Of a stretch of DNA of 49,430 nt, positions 15,325-25,140 are shown piece after piece. The DNA comes from Desulfobacteraceae bacterium Eth-SRB2. Its GTDB lineage: Bacteria; Desulfobacterota; Desulfobacteria; Desulfobacterales; UBA11574. The notes under the pieces were generated by a model that saw nothing but the letters and a program-made list of their open reading frames with translations, ran no database searches and had not been told where the DNA came from. The translations under genes and the position numbers were made by a program. The stretch lies in assembly GCA_004193595.1 (NCBI GenBank), contig RPGQ01000017.1:1-49430 (forward strand). The letters are read 5' to 3'. Each line of letters begins with the position of its first letter. Within the stretch, counting starts at the first letter, position 1.

Positions 15325-17347
15325 GGTTAATATTAAAAATAAAACACGTTCGGAATTTATCATTTGTCTGTTTTTGGTCGTGACAACCCTTGCGACCTAC
15401 TGGCAGTTGCCCACCCATGACTTTTTGGATTTCGACGATAATAAATACATCACCCAAAATACTCATGTTCATGAGGGAATCACCTGGGAGAATATAGAAT
15501 GGGCTTTCAGTAACACAGATTTTGGATATTGGCACCCCTTAACCTGGTTGTCACATATGTTGGTTTTTCAACTATTTGGTTTCAAATTCGGGGTGCATCA
15601 TTTGACAAATTTATTTTTCCATATTGCAAACACGTTGTTGCTATTTTTGGTGCTTAAACAGATGACCGGGGCGCTTTGGCAAAGTGCCTTTGCAGCTGCC
15701 ATGTTTGCGCTTCACCCTCTGAATGTGGAATCGGTTGCATGGGTCTCGGAGCGTAAGAATGTTTTGAGCACCTTTTTCTGGATGTTGACCCTGTTGACAT
15801 ATGTTCGTTACACCGAACGCCCCGGTTTCTATAGATATCTGCTTATCTTGTTTGTCTTTGCCCTGGGCCTTATGGCAAAATCGATGCTTGTGACACTTCC
15901 ATTGGTACTTCTATTATTGGATTATTGGCCGCTAGGTCGTTTAAATTTGACTCGACGATACAGCAATCAAGAGACCCAGACATCCAAATTCATCGGCTTT
16001 AAGACGATGCCCGTTTTACGTCTGATTTTGGAAAAAATTCCATTATTAAGTCTATCAGCAATTTGCATCTATTTGTCCTCTTTATCCATTCAGCGTTTTG
16101 GAATTGGAATATCAACGGCTTCGGTTCCCATGAAGCTTCGGATCGCTAATGCTCTGGTTTCCTATGTTAGCTATAACAAAAAGACGGTGTGGCCTCATCA
16201 TCTGGCGGTCTTTTATCCATATCCTCAAACGCTTCCGTTGTGGCAGGTTTCCGGTGCCGGGTTGTTACTTGTATGTATATTTTTTCTTGCATTACGGGCA
16301 GCAAAGTCAAAACCTTATTTTGTGGTGGGATGGCTGTGGTACATGGGAACACTTGTTCCGGTTATTGGGTTGGTACAGGCAGGCTTATGGCCGGCGACTG
16401 CGGACCGTTTTGCCTATGTACCGCTCATAGGACTTTTTATGGTTATTGCCTGGGGCGTTCCGGATCTTGTTTTTCCATGGCGTCACAGAAAAGCGGGGTT
16501 AGCCGTAATTGCAGCAACACTTTTTCCAATCCTAATGGCAACGACCTGGTTACAAATACGACATTGGCAAAACGGAGTAACACTTTTTACTCATAACCTC
16601 AATGTGACCCACAATAATAGCCTTGCTCATAATGAATTAGGAAATGCTTTGAAACAGGAAGGAAAGTTCGGTAAAGCCATGTTTCATTATTCCAAAGCAT
16701 TGCAAATTAATCCCAATTACGCCGAAGCTCACAACAACTTGGGTAACACCTTGACTCAGCAGAAAAATTATCAAGATGCCATTGATCACTATAATGAGGC
16801 CCTGAGGATAAAACCTAATTATGCGGAAGCCCATAACAACTTGGGAACGGCCTTGCTTTATCAAGGAAATTGTAAAGAGGCCGTTTATCATTATAATGAA
16901 GCCTTGAGAAGAAATCCAAATTACACGGGAGTATATTATAACCTTGGCAAAATTTATTTAAATCAAGGAAAAATCGAAAAGGCACTTCTGCTTTACAGAA
17001 AAGCTTTGGAATTGAACTCGGAAATGACTCAAGTTCTATATAACCTGTCATGGGTATTGGCCAGTCATGAAGATGAAAAATATCGAAATGGCACGGAAGC
17101 TGTCAAATTAGCTGAAAAACTCTGTAAAATAACACAGTATCGCCAACCATTGGCGCTGGATGTGCTTGCAGCGGCTTACGCAGAAACAGGAAAATTTGAT
17201 ACCGCAGTATTAACCGCTCAAAAAGGGCTCGAACTGGCTGAGCAACAATGTCCCAAAGAACTGGCTTTGGGGTTAAAAAAAAGATTAGCGCTGTATAATA
17301 AGAGACAACCCTATCGTCAAAAATTGAACAATAAAAATGAATCGTAA
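15323..17347 (+). CDS. TMTC-like membrane glycosyltransferase with TPR repeats (paralogue 1)
   Basis: A 674-aa protein with a polytopic GT-C-like N-terminal half (about 1-415) and a C-terminal TPR array (about 430-660). The first periplasmic loop has the acidic motif FLDFDDNKYITQN (about 35-47), followed by WHPLTWLSHM and the signature HPLNVESVAWVSERKNVLST, which corresponds to a conserved block of eukaryotic TMTC O-mannosyltransferases (DUF1736 proteins). At least four canonical TPRs (YAEAHNNLGNTL, NPNYAEAHNN) follow. Expected role: transfer of a sugar from a polyprenyl-phosphate donor to exported proteins bound by the TPRs. Bacterial homologues are often mislabelled as PilF-like. First gene of a six-gene operon; its stop overlaps the next start by 11 bp. 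Confidence 0.82.
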   Translation: MVNIKNKTRSEFIICLFLVVTTLATYWQLPTHDFLDFDDNKYITQNTHVHEGITWENIEWAFSNTDFGYWHPLTWLSHMLVFQLFGFKFGVHHLTNLFFHIANTLLLFLVLKQMTGALWQSAFAAAMFALHPLNVESVAWVSERKNVLSTFFWMLTLLTYVRYTERPGFYRYLLILFVFALGLMAKSMLVTLPLVLLLLDYWPLGRLNLTRRYSNQETQTSKFIGFKTMPVLRLILEKIPLLSLSAICIYLSSLSIQRFGIGISTASVPMKLRIANALVSYVSYNKKTVWPHHLAVFYPYPQTLPLWQVSGAGLLLVCIFFLALRAAKSKPYFVVGWLWYMGTLVPVIGLVQAGLWPATADRFAYVPLIGLFMVIAWGVPDLVFPWRHRKAGLAVIAATLFPILMATTWLQIRHWQNGVTLFTHNLNVTHNNSLAHNELGNALKQEGKFGKAMFHYSKALQINPNYAEAHNNLGNTLTQQKNYQDAIDHYNEALRIKPNYAEAHNNLGTALLYQGNCKEAVYHYNEALRRNPNYTGVYYNLGKIYLNQGKIEKALLLYRKALELNSEMTQVLYNLSWVLASHEDEKYRNGTEAVKLAEKLCKITQYRQPLALDVLAAAYAETGKFDTAVLTAQKGLELAEQQCPKELALGLKKRLALYNKRQPYRQKLNNKNES

Positions 17348-19022
17348 GGCACTGGAAAGTACAGCAACCTTTTTTTTATGCACTACAATTATCCTGTTTT
17401 TATGCATTGAGTTCATTCTGAATCTTACCCCACCCATATCCCGCGATGCCCTGATCCATCACCTGGCCGTTCCCAAACTCTGGCTTAAACATGGAGGATT
17501 TTATGAAATACCATGGGCGGAATACTCCTATTACCCAGTGGTTATCAATCTTTTTTATCTTGTCTGCCTATTTTTGAAAAATGACATTGCTCCAAAATTC
17601 ATTCACCTTGGCTTCGGACTTGGCACGGGCTGGCTGATTTATATTTATCTTAAAAAAAAGTTTGGCCGTAACTGGGGATTATTGGGGATGGTCATTTTTA
17701 TTACGACTCCCATCGTTGTCTGGCTTTCCACCTCAGCATATATCGATTTGGGGATGACCTTTTTTACCACGGGCAGTGTTTTGGCATTTATAAAGTGGCG
17801 TGATTCAGAATATAGTAAGTTCAAATGGTTTTTGATGTCATCATTATTTATGGGAATTGCGATAGGTTCAAAATATAATGCCCTTATCGCCTTGTTTATT
17901 GTCAATATGTTTTTGGTGCTAAGTTATGCGAGAGACACGCGCAAGCAAATTAAAGCACTTCAATACGGGATGCTGTTTTTCATTTTAACGGCTTTTGTGG
18001 CTTCACCCTGGTATTTGAAGAATTATTTTCAGACAGGAAATCCGTTTTATCCACTTTTTGACAGTTTATTTAAATCATTACATCATCACCCGGTTCAAGA
18101 CGTAGTCTATCGACAAGCAATTGAAAAAACCGGAAAGGTCGGTTTCTTTAAAATAAGACAAGTCATGTATGGCGAAAGTTTTTGGGAAACCCTATTAATT
18201 CCCATACGTATGTTTTTTCAGGGGAAAGACAACAGCTACCAGTACTTTCAAGGGTCTTTAAATCCAATTTTAATTTTATTTTTACCTTTTGTATTGCTTA
18301 ACAAAAGATATGGCAAGGACAAATTTCTCTTCGTGTCCTTTTCGATTATATTTATAATTATGGCATTCTTTTTAACTGCAAAACAGGTTCGTTATATTCT
18401 TCCGGTTTTACCATTTCTTGCCATCATCGCTGTTATGGGGATAAAAGATCTTTTGAATCAATTGGAAAAGATAACGCTTTCTTCTTCTCTATCATTCAGG
18501 GAGCGTATAAAATCGATAGGTAACGTTTTTGTTTTAACGAGTGTTTCAGTTTTATTGATTTTTAATTTTATTTATTTGAAAAACCGAATGCAAATTGTAA
18601 AACCTTTTCCATATGTATTTGGCAAGGAAACCAGGAAAGTGTATTTAAAGCGTCATCTTTTGCACTATGATGCCGTTGAATATATCAACAACAACTTGCC
18701 TGAAGATGCTAAGATATTTACCGTGTTTTTGGGGCGACGGGGATATTATCTTGAAAGATCTTATAAGAATGAGTCTTCATTTGGAATATCTACCCTTAGA
18801 CATATGGTAAACAGTTCTACTGATGAAGAAAAATTTATGAGATATATTCGATCGATGAATGTTACACATATCCTGATGCGGACCGACCTGATTGACAATT
18901 ATTTAAAAGATAATTTTTCGCAGAAAGAGATCATACGTTTTTCAAACCTTAAAAAAATATGTTGGAAAAAAGTTTATGAAAAGAATCTGTATACCGTATG
19001 GGATATTCAGAATTGTCCTTGA
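17337..19022 (+). CDS. ArnT/GT39-like membrane glycosyltransferase
   Basis: A 561-aa integral membrane protein with about ten to twelve hydrophobic segments. The N-terminal periplasmic loop has NLTPPISRDALIHHLAVPK, matching the acidic/basic catalytic loop region of GT-C enzymes, and the stretch PWAEYSYYPVVINLFYL resembles ArnT/PMT_2 family proteins. The C-terminal part (from about 430, DAVEYINNNLPEDAKI) is a soluble periplasmic domain of the kind found in this superfamily. It lies between TMTC-like paralogues 1 and 2 with an 11-bp overlap to the former, so it is surely part of the same glycosylation pathway. Donor and acceptor cannot be read from the sequence. Confidence 0.75.
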   Translation: MNRKALESTATFFLCTTIILFLCIEFILNLTPPISRDALIHHLAVPKLWLKHGGFYEIPWAEYSYYPVVINLFYLVCLFLKNDIAPKFIHLGFGLGTGWLIYIYLKKKFGRNWGLLGMVIFITTPIVVWLSTSAYIDLGMTFFTTGSVLAFIKWRDSEYSKFKWFLMSSLFMGIAIGSKYNALIALFIVNMFLVLSYARDTRKQIKALQYGMLFFILTAFVASPWYLKNYFQTGNPFYPLFDSLFKSLHHHPVQDVVYRQAIEKTGKVGFFKIRQVMYGESFWETLLIPIRMFFQGKDNSYQYFQGSLNPILILFLPFVLLNKRYGKDKFLFVSFSIIFIIMAFFLTAKQVRYILPVLPFLAIIAVMGIKDLLNQLEKITLSSSLSFRERIKSIGNVFVLTSVSVLLIFNFIYLKNRMQIVKPFPYVFGKETRKVYLKRHLLHYDAVEYINNNLPEDAKIFTVFLGRRGYYLERSYKNESSFGISTLRHMVNSSTDEEKFMRYIRSMNVTHILMRTDLIDNYLKDNFSQKEIIRFSNLKKICWKKVYEKNLYTVWDIQNCP

Positions 19023-19085
19023 CCTTGCGAAAAATCGCTCATTTCTGCAGCGGAAACTGAATGTGTGCCATATATAAATTTATGA

Positions 19086-21221
19086 ATGGGAACTCACTTA
19101 ATCATGACTGACAAAAAAAGCCAAACGTTGCGACCTGATATATTGGTCTGTCTGTTTCTCGTTATCACCATACTGGGTGTATATTGGCAGGTCGGGAAAC
19201 ATTCATTTGTTAACTTTGATGATAGCTCGTATATCCTGAATAATCCACATATACGGGCCGGATTAAGTTTTAAGGGAATTGCCTGGGCTTTTAGTTTTCC
19301 CGGCTTTGATTACTGGCATCCAATGACATGGCTATCTCACATGTTGGACTGTCATCTTTACGGCTTGAAAGCGGGTATGCATCATCAGATCAGCCTCATT
19401 CTTCATATATTGAACAGTATGTTACTGTTTCTGGTGTTTAAAAAGATGACCGGAGCAACCTGGAGGAGTGCCTTTGTGGCTGCCATTTTTGCAATACATC
19501 CTATGAACGTGGAATCGGTTGCCTGGTTGGCTGAACGAAAAAATGTTCTAAGCACTTTTTTCTGGTTGCTCACAATGCTAACCTACATTCATTATTCTAA
19601 ACGGCCTTGTGTTTCCAGATATATGGTTATGTTGTTTGTTTTTACATTAGGACTTATGTCCAAACCCATGCTTGTTACTCTGCCGTTTGTGCTTCTTTTA
19701 TTGGATTATTGGCCCCTTTGCCGCATTGATATTAATTATCAAAAGACCCCTAAATCGAATGATACCGACTTTCAAAGATCGCGTACTTTACATCTGGTTT
19801 TAGAAAAAGTTCCGTTATTAATACTTTCAGCGGTCGGCATCTTTTTATCCTCATTAGCGGTTCAGCGTCTTGGGATTGTTATATCCACAGCTTCCGTCCC
19901 CATGCAGCTTAGGATTAAAAATGCCTTGGTTTCCTATGTAAGCTACATCATAAAGATGATTTGGCCTCATAACTTGGCGGTTTTTTATCCGTATCCTCAA
20001 ACCCTACCGTTATGGCAGGTTACCGGTGCCGGGTTGTTGCTGATATGTATATTTTCACTTGTATTTATGGCAGTAAAATCAAAGCCTTATCTTGCTGTTG
20101 GATGGCTGTGGTATGTTGGAACACTTTTCCCGCTGATTGGATTGTTTCAGGCGGGTTTATGGCCGGCTATTGCAGACCGTTTTACCTATGTGCCATTTAT
20201 CGGTCTGTTTCTTATTATTGCGTGGGGTGTTCCTGATCTTGCCGTCCGATGGCACTACAGGGAGATAAAGCTTGCGATAATAGCGGCAGCACTTTTTGCG
20301 ATCTTCGCGGTAACAACTTATTTACAAGTCGGATATTGGAAAAATGGTATTACGCTTTTTAAACGTGCCCTTGAGGTAACATACAACAATCATATTGCGC
20401 ATCATAAATTTGGTGAAGAACTTAAGTTGCAAAATAAAACCGCAGCCGCAGCCAAACACTATTCCGAGGCCTTGCGGATAAAGCCAGATTTTTTTGCAAC
20501 ACATCTGAATCTGGGTATTATTTTAAGGGATGAGGGCAAGCTGGATGAAGCCAAAGATTACTTCTCCAGAGCGTTACGCTTGAAACCTGATCGTGCCGAA
20601 CCTCATTATGAATTGGGTATCACACTAGAAAAACAGGGAGATTTGGATGCGGCTATCAGGCATTATCTTGAGGCGTCACGGGTAAAACCAGACTATGCCA
20701 AGGCGCACAATAACTTAGGAATTATTCTGACTCGCCAAAAAAAGGATAAAGAAGCCATTTTGCACTTTTATGAGGCTATTCGGATCGACCCGGATTATGC
20801 CGACGGTTACTGCAATCTGGGGATAATTTATGCCGATCAGAGAAATATTGAAAAAGCGATACTTCATTATAAGAAAGCATTATACTTAAACCCCAATATG
20901 GTACAGGCTCTTTATAATTTATCATGGATTTTGGCAAGTTGTGAAAATGAGAGATATCGAAACGGGGAGGAAGCCGTTAAGCTGGCCAAAAAACTTTGTA
21001 AAACAGCCCGATACGATCAGCCGTTGGCATTGGATGCTCTTGCCGCAGCTTATGCAGAAACAGGAAAGTTTGATCAAGCGGTAACCTCAGCAAAAAAGGC
21101 TTTGGAACTGGCTTTAAAACAAGGCCATAGCGAACTGGTTTTACCGTTAAAAAAGAGATTGCAATTATATCAAAAAGGACTTCCTTATCGTCATACACAG
21201 TCCGGAAAAGGTAATCGTTGA
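19086..21221 (+). CDS. TMTC-like membrane glycosyltransferase with TPR repeats (paralogue 2)
   Basis: A 711-aa close paralogue of the 15323 gene: same N-terminal hydrophobic half, loop motif FVNFDDSSYILNNPHI, block HPMNVESVAWLAERKNVLST, and the membrane segment with LFYPLIG-like and AGLWPAIADRFTYVPF motifs. Five clear TPRs span about 440-640, and the same C-terminal ending as paralogue 1 (ALDALAAAYAETGKFDQAV). The start could be 19086 or the ATG at 19104. It differs from paralogue 1 mainly in TPR number and sequence, so the substrates bound by the TPR groove may differ. A duplication of the pair is the likely origin. The next gene follows after one base. Confidence 0.82.
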   Translation: MGTHLIMTDKKSQTLRPDILVCLFLVITILGVYWQVGKHSFVNFDDSSYILNNPHIRAGLSFKGIAWAFSFPGFDYWHPMTWLSHMLDCHLYGLKAGMHHQISLILHILNSMLLFLVFKKMTGATWRSAFVAAIFAIHPMNVESVAWLAERKNVLSTFFWLLTMLTYIHYSKRPCVSRYMVMLFVFTLGLMSKPMLVTLPFVLLLLDYWPLCRIDINYQKTPKSNDTDFQRSRTLHLVLEKVPLLILSAVGIFLSSLAVQRLGIVISTASVPMQLRIKNALVSYVSYIIKMIWPHNLAVFYPYPQTLPLWQVTGAGLLLICIFSLVFMAVKSKPYLAVGWLWYVGTLFPLIGLFQAGLWPAIADRFTYVPFIGLFLIIAWGVPDLAVRWHYREIKLAIIAAALFAIFAVTTYLQVGYWKNGITLFKRALEVTYNNHIAHHKFGEELKLQNKTAAAAKHYSEALRIKPDFFATHLNLGIILRDEGKLDEAKDYFSRALRLKPDRAEPHYELGITLEKQGDLDAAIRHYLEASRVKPDYAKAHNNLGIILTRQKKDKEAILHFYEAIRIDPDYADGYCNLGIIYADQRNIEKAILHYKKALYLNPNMVQALYNLSWILASCENERYRNGEEAVKLAKKLCKTARYDQPLALDALAAAYAETGKFDQAVTSAKKALELALKQGHSELVLPLKKRLQLYQKGLPYRHTQSGKGNR

Positions 21222-21222
21222 T

Positions 21223-23265
21223 ATGGGTAGTGCTAAAACTGATTTTCGCATAGTCATCTTAGCAAGTCTATGTTTAATCATCGTTATTCTTATCTCCTAC
21301 CAGCAAGTCGTTAGCTTTGACTTTGTTGGTTATGACGATGAATTGTATGTTACAAAAAACCTTAATGTCCAAAAAGGGTTGGCTTCTGAAAATCTTAAAT
21401 GGGCTTTTACTACTTTCCACGCCGCAAATTGGCATCCTTTCACCTGGCTCTCTCATATGTTGGATTGCGAACTATTCGGATTGAATCCAACGGGTCACCA
21501 CTGGACAAATGTACAGTTTCATATTGCAAATACATTATTGTTGTTTTTCATTCTTTTTAAGATGACCGGGGCGCTCTGGCAAAGCGCTTTTGTAGCGGCT
21601 CTTTTTGCCGTACATCCGCTTCATGTGGAATCCGTTGCATGGATTTCGGAGCGAAAAGACGTTTTAAGCACCTTTTTGGGATTGTTGATGATGGGTGCAT
21701 ATTATCGTTATATCAAAGCACCCGACTTCAAGAACTATTTGTTGATTATTATCTTTCTGAGCATAGGACTGATGTGCAAGCCCATGCTGGTGACATTTCC
21801 ATTTGTTCTGCTTTTGCTGGACTTTTGGCCGCTTAAGAGATTTCAGTATAAGAATTATTATCTTATACAATCTGAAAGAACCACATATTATGGTTTTAAA
21901 GGTATTTTTCGACTCATTTTAGAAAAGCTGCCTCTTTTTATTCTGGTTGCTATTTCAAGCGGTTTGACTTTTTTGGCCCAGAAAAGCGGGGGTACGTTAA
22001 AAGCTTTAGAGACGTTGTCGCTGAAGACCCGTATCTCAAATGCCTTTGTTTCATATGTAAGCTATTTGTTAAAAACAATCTGGCCAAGCAACCTGGCAGT
22101 CTTTTACCCGCATCCGGAAAATACTATTCCGGCATGGCAGATATTTGGGGCTACTTTGGTGATTGCTGCCGCATGCTTTTGGGCCATACGGACGTCAAAA
22201 AAATATCCGTATATATTGGTTGGATTATGCTGGTATCTTGTCACCCTTGTTCCTGTTATCGGATTTGTACAGGTCGGTGGTCAGGCAATGGCAGATCGAT
22301 ACACCTATATACCGCTAATAGGGATTTTTGTTATTGTTGCATGGGGTGCTGTAGATTTTTTTCAAAAATGGCATTACCGAAAAATTTATCTTTACGGGTG
22401 TGCCCTAATAATTCTATTAGCATTTACAGCAAAAACTTTCTTTCAGGTAAGTTACTGGAAAAACGGCATTGTGTTATTTGAGCATACCGTTAAAGTAACT
22501 GAAAACAACTATAAGGCACAAAACAATTTGGGAACCGCCTGGGGTCCGGTAGATATAAAAAGGTCAATTTACCACTATAAAGAGGCATTGAGAATTAAAC
22601 CCGACTATGCCATAGCGCATTACAATTTAGGGAATGCTCTGGCAAAACAAGGTCAGACAGATAAAACCATCGAACATTATCTAGAAGCCTTACGGATTCA
22701 GCCGAATTATGTAAATGCACATAACAGTCTGGGAATGGCTCTTTTAGAAAAAAAGAATTATGATAAGGCAATGTTACATTTTACTAAAGCACTCAAAATA
22801 AATCCCAAAGGAATAACCGCAAGGAATAATTTAGCAAACGTATTATTTATCCAGGGGAAGTCCGATGAAGCTATTTCTCATTATAACGAGATACTTAAGG
22901 TTAATTGTGAACAAGCTGATGCGCAATATAATATAGCATACGTGTTGTCTACTCAAGGCAACCTTGATAAGGCTGTTTTACACTATAAAGAAGCAATTAG
23001 AATTAATCCAGAATATGAAAAAGCACATTATTACCTTGGGAATATATTGATAAAACAAGGAGAGTTAAAGGAAGCGTTCACTCATTTTGCCGAACTTATT
23101 AAAATTAATCCTGACTTTGTTCAAGCTTATAATAAAATAGGGCTGATACTGTTTAAACAGAGGAAATTTAAAAAAGCCAAAGTGTTTTTCTCAAAAGCCT
23201 TACAGATCGATCCAAATTATACTGATGCACGCAACAACTTAGAAATATTAAAACAATTTTTATAA
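21223..23265 (+). CDS. TMTC-like membrane glycosyltransferase with TPR repeats (paralogue 3)
   Basis: A 680-aa member of the same family, more divergent. The loop motif is FVGYDDELYVTKNLNV and the block is HPLHVESVAWISERKDVLST; seven or eight TPRs occupy about 425-675, ending in IDPNYTDARNNLEI with no ALDALAAAYAETGKF tail. Tight packing to paralogue 2 (one-base gap) suggests coupled translation. Together the three genes form a tandem array with progressively different TPR lengths. The same donor-to-protein transfer reaction is expected, on an unknown acceptor. Confidence 0.82.
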   Translation: MGSAKTDFRIVILASLCLIIVILISYQQVVSFDFVGYDDELYVTKNLNVQKGLASENLKWAFTTFHAANWHPFTWLSHMLDCELFGLNPTGHHWTNVQFHIANTLLLFFILFKMTGALWQSAFVAALFAVHPLHVESVAWISERKDVLSTFLGLLMMGAYYRYIKAPDFKNYLLIIIFLSIGLMCKPMLVTFPFVLLLLDFWPLKRFQYKNYYLIQSERTTYYGFKGIFRLILEKLPLFILVAISSGLTFLAQKSGGTLKALETLSLKTRISNAFVSYVSYLLKTIWPSNLAVFYPHPENTIPAWQIFGATLVIAAACFWAIRTSKKYPYILVGLCWYLVTLVPVIGFVQVGGQAMADRYTYIPLIGIFVIVAWGAVDFFQKWHYRKIYLYGCALIILLAFTAKTFFQVSYWKNGIVLFEHTVKVTENNYKAQNNLGTAWGPVDIKRSIYHYKEALRIKPDYAIAHYNLGNALAKQGQTDKTIEHYLEALRIQPNYVNAHNSLGMALLEKKNYDKAMLHFTKALKINPKGITARNNLANVLFIQGKSDEAISHYNEILKVNCEQADAQYNIAYVLSTQGNLDKAVLHYKEAIRINPEYEKAHYYLGNILIKQGELKEAFTHFAELIKINPDFVQAYNKIGLILFKQRKFKKAKVFFSKALQIDPNYTDARNNLEILKQFL

Positions 23266-23301
23266 CACAGTAAACTGTGAAATTTAAACCCGAGGGCTTT
23301 T

Positions 23302-24060
23302 ATGTTTCAAGATAAAAAGGTTGTCGTGGTAATGCCCGCATACAATGCAGAAAAGACCTTGCGCATGACCTATGAGGAAGTAATGGCCCAGGACATTGTG
23401 GACCTGGTTATTGTGGTTGATGACGGGAGCCAGGATAACACAGTGTCGGTTGCGAGAACACTGTCCCATACAATCGTTTATCCTCATAAAAGAAATCGAG
23501 GCTATGGTGGAAACCAAAAATCATGTTACAAACTGGCCCTTGAGCAGGATTGCGATATCATCATTATGGTTCACCCGGATTATCAGTATACTCCAAAGCT
23601 TATACCGGCCATGGCTTCTTTGATCGGAAACGGTCTTTATCACTGTGTACTGGGGTCCCGTATTCTTGGAGGCTATGCTTTAAAAGGCGGTATGCCGGTT
23701 TGGAAATACATTGCAAATCGTTTCCTTACATATGTTCAAAATATTTTGATGACTGCAAAACTTTCAGAATATCATACGGGATACAGAGCCTTTTCTCGTG
23801 AGCTTCTTGAACGTATACCTCTTGAAGTTAATTCCGATGACTTTGTTTTCGATAATCAGATGCTGTCTCAAATTTTATGGTTTGGTTATAAGATCGCCGA
23901 GGTGAGCTGCCCGACAAAGTATTTTGCTGAGGCTTCATCAATTAATTTATTTCGAAGCATAAAATACGGTTTCGGATGTTTGGACACTGCTATGAAATTT
24001 CGGCTAGTGAAAATGAATGTTGCTACATACAAATTATATCCTGAAAAGGAACAATCATGA
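23302..24060 (+). CDS. GT2 glycosyltransferase (DPM1-like)
   Basis: A 252-aa cytoplasmic GT-A enzyme of family 2. It starts KVVVVMPAYNAEKTLRM, then has IVVDDGSQDNTVSVA, NRGYGGNQKSCY and IIMVHPDYQYTPKLIP, where the metal-binding DXD position is HPD as in many polyprenyl-phosphate glycosyltransferases. The acceptor part ends with EYHTGYRAFSRELL and a C-terminal amphipathic region, without membrane segments. It probably makes the polyprenyl-phosphate sugar used by the GT-C proteins upstream. It shares ATGA with the next gene. Confidence 0.85.
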   Translation: MFQDKKVVVVMPAYNAEKTLRMTYEEVMAQDIVDLVIVVDDGSQDNTVSVARTLSHTIVYPHKRNRGYGGNQKSCYKLALEQDCDIIIMVHPDYQYTPKLIPAMASLIGNGLYHCVLGSRILGGYALKGGMPVWKYIANRFLTYVQNILMTAKLSEYHTGYRAFSRELLERIPLEVNSDDFVFDNQMLSQILWFGYKIAEVSCPTKYFAEASSINLFRSIKYGFGCLDTAMKFRLVKMNVATYKLYPEKEQS

Positions 24061-24845
24061 ATCATAACAATGCCAACCCATTCCAGGGCTTTTTTGAGAC
24101 AAATCAATATACGGGTTTTAAAAACTACTTATATAATTACCAACTCCGGAAAATGGCCGTAGAAAAAAACCTCCAACGCGAAAACACAGAATTGATTGTA
24201 GAGGTGGGAAGTGGCATATCTCCAGTTATGATGAAATCCCGAGATATTATATATTCGGATTTGTCTTTTTCAGCCATGCAATTTCTTAAACATTCATATG
24301 GAAAAGGATATTATGTCGTCGCGGACGGCATTAGCCTGCCGTTTAAATCCGGAGTTTTTTCTCACGCCATCAGCTCAGAGGTGCTTGAGCATCTGTCGGA
24401 TGACAGACGGGCCATTAAAGAGATTGCCAGAGTTATGAAACCATCGGGCCATTTCATCGTTACCTTTCCCCACAGAAAATTTTATTTTGCCATGGATGAT
24501 CGTTTCGTTGGCCATTTTCGTCGTTATGAGATCAAAGAGATGGTAGATCGATTAAAAAATGCCGGGTTTAGACCGATGACTAAACAAAAGGTGCTCGGTC
24601 CCCTTGAAAAAGTAACAATGTGTTTCGCGGTTTTCTGTTTTTCCATAATTCAAAAGTTCAACTTTGAAAAAGTAAAGGCGTCTCGAAACTCCAAGCTAAC
24701 GAATATTTTTTCTCGGGTTTTTAAGTGGGCCAATCAATGCTATATGGTGCTTGCCTGGCTGGATGCCAGAATTATGCCCCGTGCGCTCTCAACAGTCGTA
24801 TTAATCAATTCGATTTTATCAGATAAGCCGAAGGGAACAGGTTGA
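24057..24845 (+). CDS. SAM-dependent methyltransferase
   Basis: A 262-aa class I methyltransferase (LIVEVGSGISPVMM, then IIYSDLSFSAM, and HAISSEVLEHLSDDRRAI with VMKPSGHFIVTFPHR). The C-terminal segment has a hydrophobic helix (MCFAVFCFSIIQKF) that could anchor it. It overlaps the upstream GT2 by four bases, so it is the sixth gene of the operon; methylation of the glycan or the lipid carrier is the natural guess. Operon ends here, as a 106-bp gap and toxin-antitoxin-like genes follow. Confidence 0.8.
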   Translation: MNHNNANPFQGFFETNQYTGFKNYLYNYQLRKMAVEKNLQRENTELIVEVGSGISPVMMKSRDIIYSDLSFSAMQFLKHSYGKGYYVVADGISLPFKSGVFSHAISSEVLEHLSDDRRAIKEIARVMKPSGHFIVTFPHRKFYFAMDDRFVGHFRRYEIKEMVDRLKNAGFRPMTKQKVLGPLEKVTMCFAVFCFSIIQKFNFEKVKASRNSKLTNIFSRVFKWANQCYMVLAWLDARIMPRALSTVVLINSILSDKPKGTG

Positions 24846-24951
24846 TATAAAATTGTATATAAATGAGAGACTTCAGCCAAACATGTGAATAGGTTATTCA
24901 CTTTTTTTATTTTATCGGGGTAAGTGGTGTAATCTTAGGATTAAAAGAATT

Positions 24952-25140
24952 ATGTCACATTTGATGGAAAAAAAATGGCTTGAAATGATTGAAGCTTTCT
25001 TGAAACTGACTCCTCAGGAGAGATCAGCAGAGGCAGAGAAGCGCCTGGATGAGACCTTAGAGCGGATGGCACAAATGTATGATATTTCACCGGAAGAAGC
25101 ATATGAAAAGCTTATTAAAAATAGTAACAAAATGCATTGA
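24952..25140 (+). CDS. Small helical protein, unknown (partner of NTase, copy 1)
   Basis: A 62-aa charged, probably all-helical protein; I do not recognise its family. Its core (LMEKKWLEMIEAFLKL, then SAEAEKRLDETLERMAQM, and ISPEEAYEKL) is nearly identical to residues 27-86 of the protein at 28291-28551. In both places it overlaps the start of the same NTase gene, here by about 38 bp. The overlap and conserved order suggest the antitoxin or partner of a two-gene module. Copy 1 lacks the N-terminal 24 residues found in copy 2, so it may itself be trimmed. Confidence 0.6.
   Translation: MSHLMEKKWLEMIEAFLKLTPQERSAEAEKRLDETLERMAQMYDISPEEAYEKLIKNSNKMH

Noticed and set aside
15323..23265. PilF pilotin identity for the TPR proteins
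   Set aside because: PilF is a small lipoprotein made of TPRs; these proteins have a large polytopic membrane half and no lipobox.
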